This document shows, piece after piece, positions 55,722 through 64,000 of a DNA stretch of 64,000 bases. The notes below the pieces were generated by a model. It ran no database searches. It worked only from the letters and a program-made list of their open reading frames with translations, and had not been told where the DNA came from. The DNA lies in NCBI GenBank assembly GCA_913055155.1, contig CAJXJR010000003.1, positions 62,001 through 126,000 of the forward strand, written 5' to 3'. Source of the stretch: an uncultured Erythrobacter sp. Lineage in GTDB: Bacteria > Pseudomonadota > Alphaproteobacteria > Sphingomonadales > Sphingomonadaceae. Every line of letters begins with the position of its first letter. Within the stretch, counting starts at the first letter, position 1. The translations under genes were made by a program, and so were the position numbers.

Positions 55722-57608
55722 ATGGCGCTTTCACCCCAATGGCTGGACGAACTGAAGTCGCGGATCACGCTGTCCGCGCTTATCCAGCGCACGGTGAAGC
55801 TGCAGCGCGCCGGGCGTGAGTGGAAGGCGTGTTGTCCGTTCCATTCCGAGAATACGCCCAGCTTCTACGTCAACGACCAGAAGGGCTTCTACCACTGCTT
55901 CGGCTGCCAGCAGCACGGCGGCGCGATCGACTGGATGATGGAGCAGCACGGCCTGCCCTTCATGGACGCGGTGAAGGAACTGGCGGCGGAGGCGGGGATG
56001 GAAGTGCCCGCGCCCGATCCGCAAGCCGCAAAACGGGCCGAGGAGCGCGCAACCCTGCACGATGTCATGGCGGCAGCGCAGGAGTGGTTCATCGCGCAGC
56101 TGGCCTCTCCCGGCGGCGCAGAAGCGCGCGCCTATCTCGAACGGCGGGGCCTCAATGAACACACCATCCGCCGCTTCGGCTTTGGCTGGGCTCCCGACGA
56201 CAAGCAGGCGATCAAGACAGCGCTCTCGCAGTTCGACGAGAAGCTGCTGGTCGAGGCCGGCCTGCTGATCGAAGTCGAGGACAAGATCCCCTATTCGCGT
56301 TTCCGTGGCCGGGTCATGCTGCCGATCCAGGATGCGCGCGAACGGGTGATCGCCTTTGGCGGGCGTATCCTGGCTGATCGTGATGGCGTCGCCAAGTACC
56401 TCAACAGCCCGGACACGCCGCTGTTCGACAAGGGGCGCACGCTCTATAATCTGCACCGCGCGGCTGCGGCTTCGCGCAAGAGCAATCGCGTAATCGTGGC
56501 CGAAGGCTACATGGACGTTATCGCGCTAGCAGCGGCCGGGATCGAGGATGCCGTCGCGCCCATGGGCACCGCGCTGACCGAGCAACAGATCGAACTGCTG
56601 TGGCGCATGGCGGACAAGCCGGTGCTGTGTTTCGACGGCGACAAGGCCGGCACCCGCGCCGCGATGCGCGCGGCAGAGCGTGCCCTGCCCCTGCTGCGCC
56701 CCGGCCATTCGCTGCAGGTGGTGCAATTGCCCGCCGGGCTCGATCCCGACGACCTGATCAAGCGTGACGGGCGCGGCGGCATGGACAAGCTGCTCGAAGC
56801 GCCCAAGTCGCTGCTCGACCTGGTGTGGGAGCACGAGCGCGACGCCGCGCCCCTCGCCTCGCCCGAGGACAAGGCCGGCCTGAAAGCGCGGCTGCTGGAG
56901 CATGTCGATGCCATCCAGCATCCCGACATTCGCTCGCTCTACCGCCGCGAACTGCTCGACCGTTATGGCGCCTTTGCCTTCCCTCCACGTCCGCCGCGCG
57001 ATTTCCAGCAGGGGCGCGGTGGCTTTCAGAAGGCCATGCCCGTGCGCACCCCGCCGCACGTCGCGCAGCGGCTGCGCAAGGCGACGGCAGGGGCTTTTCG
57101 CGACATGCTCACGGGCGCCGTCCTCAACGGGCTGGCGCGCCATCCGGGAGAGATTCACCGCCACGCCGATGCCCTGCTGGGCCTGGCCAAGGGTGATGCG
57201 CGATTGGCGCAGGCTGTGGATTTCCTGCTGGATAATGCGCAAGAGCTTGAAGCTGCCGATAATTCGCCCATATCAGGGAAAGACATCCTGCCGCCTGCAC
57301 CGGATAACACCCGTTTTTCCTTCCTGTTGGAAGGCTCCGATCCGGATGAGGCGCGAGAGGACCTGGCTGAAGCCGTTGCCCTGCTGGTCGAAAGGCCTGC
57401 GCTGGAGGAAGCAATTGCTGCGGCCACCCGTCGCTTCGATACAGATCCGGAAGGCGCCTTTGCGGAGCAGCAACGCTTGCGCAAACGAAAACTGGAAATC
57501 GATTCGCGACTCGGGCAAATGGCAAGAAAACGCGCCGCATCAGAGGCGTTCGAAACAGATCAAACGGACACCGGCGAATGGCCGGTCGCCGAACAGGAAA
57601 CGGATTGA
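55722..57608 (+). CDS. dnaG: DNA primase
   Basis: 628 residues. Zinc-binding domain with C38, H41, C59 and C62 (CCPFH...CFGC), RNA polymerase/TOPRIM core with EGYMDVIAL, FDGDKAGTRAA and LDPDDLI, and a helical C-terminal domain (~440-628) for DnaB helicase contact. Initiation-specific FGWAPDD and NSPDTPLFDKGRTLYNL segments are in place. It is 9 bases before rpoD; the dnaG-rpoD pair is the conserved macromolecular-synthesis unit without rpsU. Confidence 0.97.
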   Translation: MALSPQWLDELKSRITLSALIQRTVKLQRAGREWKACCPFHSENTPSFYVNDQKGFYHCFGCQQHGGAIDWMMEQHGLPFMDAVKELAAEAGMEVPAPDPQAAKRAEERATLHDVMAAAQEWFIAQLASPGGAEARAYLERRGLNEHTIRRFGFGWAPDDKQAIKTALSQFDEKLLVEAGLLIEVEDKIPYSRFRGRVMLPIQDARERVIAFGGRILADRDGVAKYLNSPDTPLFDKGRTLYNLHRAAAASRKSNRVIVAEGYMDVIALAAAGIEDAVAPMGTALTEQQIELLWRMADKPVLCFDGDKAGTRAAMRAAERALPLLRPGHSLQVVQLPAGLDPDDLIKRDGRGGMDKLLEAPKSLLDLVWEHERDAAPLASPEDKAGLKARLLEHVDAIQHPDIRSLYRRELLDRYGAFAFPPRPPRDFQQGRGGFQKAMPVRTPPHVAQRLRKATAGAFRDMLTGAVLNGLARHPGEIHRHADALLGLAKGDARLAQAVDFLLDNAQELEAADNSPISGKDILPPAPDNTRFSFLLEGSDPDEAREDLAEAVALLVERPALEEAIAAATRRFDTDPEGAFAEQQRLRKRKLEIDSRLGQMARKRAASEAFETDQTDTGEWPVAEQETD

Positions 57609-57617
57609 CGGGCAATT

Positions 57618-59636
<2,019 letters not shown>

Positions 59637-59653
59637 TGGCGTGAAACGATCAG

Positions 59654-59682
59654 ACGGCCGCGACACATTGTCGCGGCCGTTT
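59654..59682 (+). terminator. rpoD terminator hairpin
   Basis: ACGGCCGCGACA (59654-59665), loop CAT, TGTCGCGGCCGT (59669-59680): 12 perfect base pairs 17 bases after the rpoD stop, followed by TT only. The stem is strong and the tail short. It may also serve the opposing lipoprotein gene ending at 59685. Confidence 0.65.
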
Positions 59683-59684
59683 GG

Positions 59685-60116
59685 CTATTCGGGCTGCACC
59701 AGTTGCCCGGTCACGACCTGGTAGGCCTGCGTGCCCGCAATCGGCGGCATGGTGATGCGCAACTCGAATGCATCCGGGCGATACCAGCCCAAGACTTCCT
59801 GCCGGTGCGCGGGAAACGGTGCGACGGCCTGCTGGTCGAGAAAGCCCGAGATTTCGCCGTTCTCGAAGACGACGTTCTCGCCCGTCTGGCCGTGATAGAA
59901 TTTCGAGAAGGTCACCGCCTGCACACTGAAACCCACCATCTCGGGCGTGATCCTGACGGTATCCGTCTGTCGCTGCCCGGTTTCACCGTGCCCATCGACT
60001 TCCATCCACCCTTCGAGTTCCCACGTGCCGGGCAGGTACCTTTCCTCAGCCGCTCCACAGCCTGCAAGCACCATGCATGCTCCCAACGCCTGGCCCACGA
60101 TGATCTGCCTGTTCAT
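59685..60116 (-). CDS. Lipoprotein of unknown function
   Basis: 143 residues from ATG 60116, after a GAAGG ribosome site. Lipobox LAGC in MVLAGCGAAEERYLPGTWE. The mature part is beta-rich and looks like a small barrel that opens with PGTWELEGWMEVDG and carries SGFLDQQAVAPFPAHRQEV and ITMPPIAGTQAYQVVTGQLV. The DUF3617-like pattern (PGxWE...) is suggestive but not firm. Divergent from the next gene across 123 bases. Confidence 0.72.
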   Translation of the reverse strand: MNRQIIVGQALGACMVLAGCGAAEERYLPGTWELEGWMEVDGHGETGQRQTDTVRITPEMVGFSVQAVTFSKFYHGQTGENVVFENGEISGFLDQQAVAPFPAHRQEVLGWYRPDAFELRITMPPIAGTQAYQVVTGQLVQPE

Positions 60117-60239
60117 GCCTTCGGGATAGCAACGAACCTTGAAGAAAATCTTGTTTTCAGAAGGAATACCGGCGCTATGCTGTCGGGAGAGACACTGGTT
60201 GCACGCAGACGGAAATCTTCGTGCTAATAGGGGAATACC

Positions 60240-60782
60240 ATGAGGATCGTCATTGCCATCGCTGCTGCCGCAATCGGGCTTGCCATGCCCATGCAGGGAC
60301 ATGCCCAGAGCGAGCCAACCGCCGCTCTCGACGATGGAAAGCTGGCCTTGGCAACCGAGATCATCGACAGCGGCTTTCCGCCGGATACCCGCATGGGCAT
60401 GTTCGATGACGTGATCAACCAGCTGCTGGCACAGATGCGCACGGCGATCCCCAATGTCGACAACGACCCGGAGATGGCCGAGGTGTTCGATCGGCACGTG
60501 GAACGGGTCCGCGCGACCAGCATGGAAGTGCTCTCAGAGCATATCGACCCGCTGATGAATGCCATGGCCATCGCCTATGCCGACGAGTTCACGCTGGAGG
60601 AATTGCAGGCGCTGCACGCCTACGTCACCTCGCCGCAGGGCCACGGGTTTCTTGCGCGAACAGCCGCCATCAATGCTCACCCCGCCTTCAGCGCGGCGAA
60701 CCAGGCCTACATGCAGGACTATCTCTCGCACATGCCGCAACTGATGGAGCAACTGCGCGAGGACGCGGAGAACATGCGCTGA
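60240..60782 (+). CDS. Secreted DUF2059-like protein
   Basis: 180 residues: a signal peptide (MRIVIAIAAAAIGLAMPMQGHAQ), then an all-helical domain with LALATEIIDSGFPPDTRMGMFDDVINQLLAQM and the DUF2059 segment MAIAYADEFTLEELQALHAYVTSPQGHGFLARTA in parts. DUF2059 proteins are periplasmic and of unknown function. The ATG follows AGGGGAA. It is 13 bases before the pseudouridine synthase gene, so the two are probably co-transcribed. Confidence 0.8.
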   Translation: MRIVIAIAAAAIGLAMPMQGHAQSEPTAALDDGKLALATEIIDSGFPPDTRMGMFDDVINQLLAQMRTAIPNVDNDPEMAEVFDRHVERVRATSMEVLSEHIDPLMNAMAIAYADEFTLEELQALHAYVTSPQGHGFLARTAAINAHPAFSAANQAYMQDYLSHMPQLMEQLREDAENMR

Positions 60783-60795
60783 AGGCTGACGGGCG

Positions 60796-61347
60796 ATGGC
60801 CCGCCTGATCCTGTTCAACAAGCCGATGAACGTGCTATCCCAGTTTACCGACCGCGGCAGCCCCACCAAGCGTGCCACGCTTTCCGATTTCATCGACGTG
60901 CCTGGCGTCTATCCCGCGGGCCGGCTGGACCGCGACAGCGAGGGGCTTCTGCTGCTGACCGACGACGGCAAGTTGCAGGCGCGCATTGCCGATCCGAAGT
61001 TCAAGCTGCCCAAAACCTACCTGGTACAGGTGGAAGACGAGCCTGACGATGGCGCCATCGCCCAGCTGCAACGCGGCGTGCAGCTGAAGGACGGTGTCAC
61101 CCGCCCTGCCCGCGCCGAACGCATTGCCGATCCGCAGCTTTGGCCGCGCGATCCCCCGGTGCGATTTCGCAAGAGCGTGCCCGACACATGGCTGCGCCTG
61201 ACCATTCACGAGGGGCGCAACCGACAGGTGCGCCGGATGACCGCCGCCGTGGGCCATCCCACGCTGCGACTGGTGCGCTGGTCCATCGGCGACTGGAGCC
61301 TGGATGGCCTTCAGTCCGGCCAATGGTGCGATGCAGCAATCAAGTGA
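60796..61347 (+). CDS. rluE: 23S rRNA pseudouridine synthase, RluE-like
   Basis: 183-residue RsuA-family synthase without an S4 domain. [16 protein letters not shown] opens it; the catalytic aspartate lies in [28 protein letters not shown] and the [23 protein letters not shown] motif complete the fold. Length and domain content fit RluE, which modifies U2457 of 23S rRNA in E. coli; the exact target here is inferred. Confidence 0.9.
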   Translation: MARLILFNKPMNVLSQFTDRGSPTKRATLSDFIDVPGVYPAGRLDRDSEGLLLLTDDGKLQARIADPKFKLPKTYLVQVEDEPDDGAIAQLQRGVQLKDGVTRPARAERIADPQLWPRDPPVRFRKSVPDTWLRLTIHEGRNRQVRRMTAAVGHPTLRLVRWSIGDWSLDGLQSGQWCDAAIK

Positions 61348-61423
61348 TGGACGCACCTTGAATCCGATGACATAATGCTCGCCGAGAGGAGAGACCGAAA
61401 ACCTTTTCCAGGAGCGTTCTCTC

Positions 61424-62059
61424 GTGCCCCAATCGAATCCCAAGGTTATCGCCATCGTCAGCCAGAAGGGTGGCAGCGGCAAGACCACGCTTGCGCTGCA
61501 TCTGGCCACCACGGCGGTGCAGAAGGCAATGACGGCCTGCGTGATCGACACCGATCCGCAAGCCACCGCGGCCGCTTGGGGTGACTGGCGCGGCGATTTC
61601 CTACCCGCCGTCGTCACCAGCCCGCCTGCCCGCCTTGCCCGCACCATAGAGAATGCCGCGCGCGAAGGCGTGGATCTGGTGGTGATCGACACCCCGCCCC
61701 ATGCCGAGGCGGCCATGCGCGAGGCCGTGAAAGCAGCGGATATCGTCCTTATTCCCACCCGCCCGCGCGCGTTCGACCTGCACGCGCTGGAAGGCATCGC
61801 CGACTTGGTGCAATTCACCGGCACGCCAGCGCATGTCGTGCTGAACGGTGTTCCCGCGAGGGCAACGAAGATGGTGGAGGAAGCAAAAGCTGCGGTGGCC
61901 GATCTGGGTCTCGACACCTGCCCCGTCACCTTCGGCGAGCGCGCCGATTTCCACCGGTCTTCCTCCAAGGGCGAAGTCGCCAGCGAGATCGACGCCAATG
62001 GCAAGGCCGCCAAGGAAGTGAAGGCCCTGTGGAAATGGATGAAGAAGGCGCTGGCCTAA
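61424..62059 (+). CDS. Orphan ParA-family ATPase
   Basis: 211 residues from GTG 61424, preceded by AGGAG at nine bases. Deviant Walker A KGGSGKTT, Walker A' region VIDTDPQATAAAW, Walker B VVIDTPPHAEA, and a final AKEVKALWKWMKKALA helix. The short form without an N-terminal helix-turn-helix resembles plasmid ParA/IncC-like or cargo-positioning (MipZ/PpfA-type) ATPases. No parB or centromere-like repeats are near, so it is an orphan; cargo positioning is a guess. An inverted repeat CGAGAG...CTCTCG surrounds its ribosome site (61383-61424). Confidence 0.85.
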   Translation: MPQSNPKVIAIVSQKGGSGKTTLALHLATTAVQKAMTACVIDTDPQATAAAWGDWRGDFLPAVVTSPPARLARTIENAAREGVDLVVIDTPPHAEAAMREAVKAADIVLIPTRPRAFDLHALEGIADLVQFTGTPAHVVLNGVPARATKMVEEAKAAVADLGLDTCPVTFGERADFHRSSSKGEVASEIDANGKAAKEVKALWKWMKKALA

Positions 62060-62101
62060 CGCTGCTGGACTAACACCGCGCTTCTCGCCAGAACTCCCCG
62101 G

Positions 62102-63709
62102 ATGGGGAGAGGATACGACTACATCGTCATCGGCGCGGGTTCGTCCGGCGCGGTGGTGGCCGCGCGGCTGAGCGAGGATCCGGCCATATCGGTGCTGCTG
62201 GTGGAAGCGGGCGGGCCCAACCGCCACCCGCTGCAACTGATGCCGCTGGCCTTCCCGCGCGTGGCACTGGGCAATGTCGGCACCTGGCAGTTCGAAAGCG
62301 AGCCCGAGCCTGCCCTCAATGGTCGCAGCCTGGGCTTGCCGCGCGGACGCACCTTGGGCGGCACCTCGTCGATCAACGCCATGATCGCGGTGCGCGGCAA
62401 CCGGCGCGACTTCGACGACTGGGCCGCGGCGGGCCTCGACGGCTGGGCCTTCGACGACGTGCTGCCCTATTTCCGCAAGCTGGAAAGCCACTGGCGCGGC
62501 GAGAGCGAATGGCATGGTGGCAACGGGCCTGTCGGTATCACGCGGATGCATGGGCCGGACTTGCTGTTCGAAGCCCACCGGGCAGCCGCCGAAATGGCCG
62601 GCATTGCCTATTGCGAAGACCCCAATACCGCCGAACAGGATGGTATATCCCACATGGAATCGACCGTGTCCGGCGGTCGCCGCGCCAGCGCCTCGCGCGC
62701 TTACCTCGACCCGGCGAAGGGGCGTCCCAACCTGACGGTGATGACCGACGCGCTGGTGACGCGCATCGTGGTGGAAAATGGCCGGGCAACGGGCATCGAA
62801 GTCGCCAGGAATGGCGCGAGCGAGACGATCACCGCCGACAGCGAAGTGATCCTCAGCGCGGGCGCCTATGGCTCGCCGCAAGTGCTAATGCTGTCGGGCA
62901 TCGGCAACCCCAACGAACTGCGCACCTTGGGAATCGACCCGGTGCATGCCCTGCCCGGCGTCGGTAGCGACCTGGCCGACCATCCGGTGGTGATCCACGA
63001 ATATGAACTCAAGGAAGACCTTGGCCTCACCCGCCACTTGCGCATCGACCGGGCAGCCATCGCTGCCGCGCGCTGGTTCCTGAATGGCAGCGGCCCCTTC
63101 GCTTACACCGGCACGCTCGCCAACGTCTTCATGCGCACCAGCCCGGAAGCAGACCGGCCCGACATGCAGCTGATGTGCCTGCCGATGAGCGGCAATGCAC
63201 GGCTGTGGGTGCCCGGCTTGCAGCGGAAACCGCAGTCTTACCTCTCGGTGCGCACCGGCTACCTGCCGCTGAAATCGCGCGGCTGGGTGAAGCTGCGCAG
63301 CGCCGACCCGCGCGATCCGCCGCGCATTTTCCTCAACATGTTCTCGGCGCCGGGAGACATGGCTGGGATGATCCGCTCGATCCGCCTGACACGCGAGATC
63401 TACGCGCAGGACCCGCTGGCCAGCCTGATAACGCAGGAGACCATGCCAGGCGAAGAGTTACAGAGCGATGCGCAGCTGGAGGCCTTCGTCCGTGAAAACG
63501 CCACCCACCGCGCGCATCCGGCCTGCTCGTGCCGCATGGGCCTGGACGAAGGCGCTGTAGTGGATGCCCAGCTACGCGTGCACGGGATAGAAGGTTTGCG
63601 CGTCGCCGATGCCAGCGTGATGCCCGCCCTTCCGCGCGGCAACCCCAACCTTGCCTGCATGATGATCGGCGAGAAGCTGGCCGACCTTATCCTTCGCCAT
63701 CGGGCATAG
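62102..63709 (+). CDS. GMC-family FAD oxidoreductase (choline-dehydrogenase-like)
   Basis: 535 residues. FAD site IGAGSSGAVVAARLSED with LLVEAGG; GMC signature GRTLGGTSSINAMIAVRG; second signature ILSAGAYGSPQVLMLSGIG; C-terminal HPACSCRMG (usually HPVGTCRMG) with the catalytic histidine, then VADASVMPALPRGNPNLACMMIGEKLADLI. Substrate probably a primary alcohol, but which cannot be read. No partner gene such as betaine aldehyde dehydrogenase is near. Its 3' end overlaps the opposing partial gene by 23 bases. Confidence 0.88.
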   Translation: MGRGYDYIVIGAGSSGAVVAARLSEDPAISVLLVEAGGPNRHPLQLMPLAFPRVALGNVGTWQFESEPEPALNGRSLGLPRGRTLGGTSSINAMIAVRGNRRDFDDWAAAGLDGWAFDDVLPYFRKLESHWRGESEWHGGNGPVGITRMHGPDLLFEAHRAAAEMAGIAYCEDPNTAEQDGISHMESTVSGGRRASASRAYLDPAKGRPNLTVMTDALVTRIVVENGRATGIEVARNGASETITADSEVILSAGAYGSPQVLMLSGIGNPNELRTLGIDPVHALPGVGSDLADHPVVIHEYELKEDLGLTRHLRIDRAAIAAARWFLNGSGPFAYTGTLANVFMRTSPEADRPDMQLMCLPMSGNARLWVPGLQRKPQSYLSVRTGYLPLKSRGWVKLRSADPRDPPRIFLNMFSAPGDMAGMIRSIRLTREIYAQDPLASLITQETMPGEELQSDAQLEAFVRENATHRAHPACSCRMGLDEGAVVDAQLRVHGIEGLRVADASVMPALPRGNPNLACMMIGEKLADLILRHRA

Positions 63710-64000
63710 CAGGGGGCTCCGGCACCCACACCGCGCCCTTTATGTAGCGGATCAGGCCATTATCGCTGAGCAGGTAGTGGATGTAGAACTCCACTGGCAC
63801 GCTGACGCCCACAGGCACCGGCGTCATCCCCGGATAGCCGCGCCTGTCCAGCTCCTCCTGCGACAATTCCTTAAGCCCGGTAAAATGGATGACCACGTTG
63901 GCAACGAAACCCTGCTTGCCGGGAAAGAACTCCTTGAACTCCACTTCCTCGCGGCAGAATTCGTGGAAGAAGCGATAGAAATCGCGGAAAGCCGCCTTGC
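63687..64000 (-). CDS. Unknown protein, 3' part only
   Basis: The reverse frame is open to the right edge; it reads KAAFRDFYRFFHEFCREEVEF before continuing with FKEFFPGKQGFVANVVIHFTGLKELSQEELDRRGYPGM in parts and ends WVPEPPAMPDGEG. The start lies beyond the window. An inner GTG at 63944 is not needed since coding continues upstream of it. Aromatic-rich and soluble-looking; no family recognised. Confidence 0.6.
   Translation of the reverse strand, partial: KAAFRDFYRFFHEFCREEVEFKEFFPGKQGFVANVVIHFTGLKELSQEELDRRGYPGMTPVPVGVSVPVEFYIHYLLSDNGLIRYIKGAVWVPEPPAMPDGEG

Overview
The window is GC-rich chromosomal DNA whose gene content points to an alphaproteobacterium of the order Sphingomonadales, probably Erythrobacteraceae. 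The evidence is gene order and protein form: the run dusB-ntrB-ntrC-ntrY-ntrX-hfq-hflX, a fused IspDF, an Hfq made of two tandem Sm domains, a RibB with a zinc-less GTP-cyclohydrolase-like tail, and mreBCD-mrdA-rodA. The placement is an inference from these traits; no 16S gene is present. I found no rRNA, prophage, transposase, integrase or CRISPR array. The window is mostly core genome with a few accessory or unassigned genes.

Layout. 1-1703: end of an SH3-domain gene and lpdA. 1754-1843: tRNA-Ser. 1999-4382: a lone nucleotidyltransferase-fold protein, a 467-base gap, and a secreted protein of unknown function. 4461-12784: a tightly overlapping forward operon running from cell-wall hydrolysis (lytic transglycosylase, degenerate RlpA with SPOR domain, DD-carboxypeptidase) to tmk, holB, metG, tatD, a metallo-beta-lactamase-fold hydrolase and a 55-residue membrane protein. 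12892-13653: mazG. 13658-22934 (reverse): hflX, hfq, ntrX, ntrY, ntrC, ntrB, dusB. 23017-24677: ispDF and pncC. 24638-26046 (reverse): a COQ10-like gene and lipA. 26130-28053: an sbtA-sbtB-carbonic anhydrase operon. 28058-30891: small membrane proteins, a NYN/LOTUS protein, a DUF1206 protein and a glutaredoxin-MauE fusion. 30893-33222 (reverse): mutL and a lipoprotein. 33406-39086: mreB-mreC-mreD-mrdA-rodA. 39184-39259: tRNA-Lys. 39333-42162: SDR, FMN-dependent hydroxyacid dehydrogenase, M48/PDZ protease. 42159-45458: a divergent flavin locus (flavin reductase against HTH-RibB-X, ribH, aldo/keto reductase). 45604-47165: a small membrane protein and eno. 47314-49217: a four-gene inner-membrane stress-type operon behind a good EcfG-type promoter match. 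49319-55042: a DUF4170 protein, greA, and carA/carB separated by an unrelated-looking small gene. 55195-59636: yqeY, dnaG, rpoD. 59685-64000: a lipoprotein, a secreted DUF2059-like protein, rluE-like, an orphan ParA, a GMC oxidoreductase and a partial gene running off the end.

The most interesting locus is 42159-45458. A DNA-binding helix-turn-helix domain is fused to the first-branch riboflavin enzyme (DHBP synthase) and to a GTP-cyclohydrolase-II-like domain that has lost its zinc cysteines. The 104-base gap to the divergent flavin reductase holds a perfect 18-base palindrome whose centre reads TATAAT on both strands. The forward leader would be only about 10 bases, too short for an FMN riboswitch. 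I infer an enzyme-repressor that controls its own operon and the reductase from one shared operator. Other points worth testing: the asymmetric double Hfq, the bicarbonate-uptake operon in an apparent heterotroph, the small lower-GC gene coupled at both ends inside carAB, the RlpA that has lost its active site, and the EcfG-type promoter.
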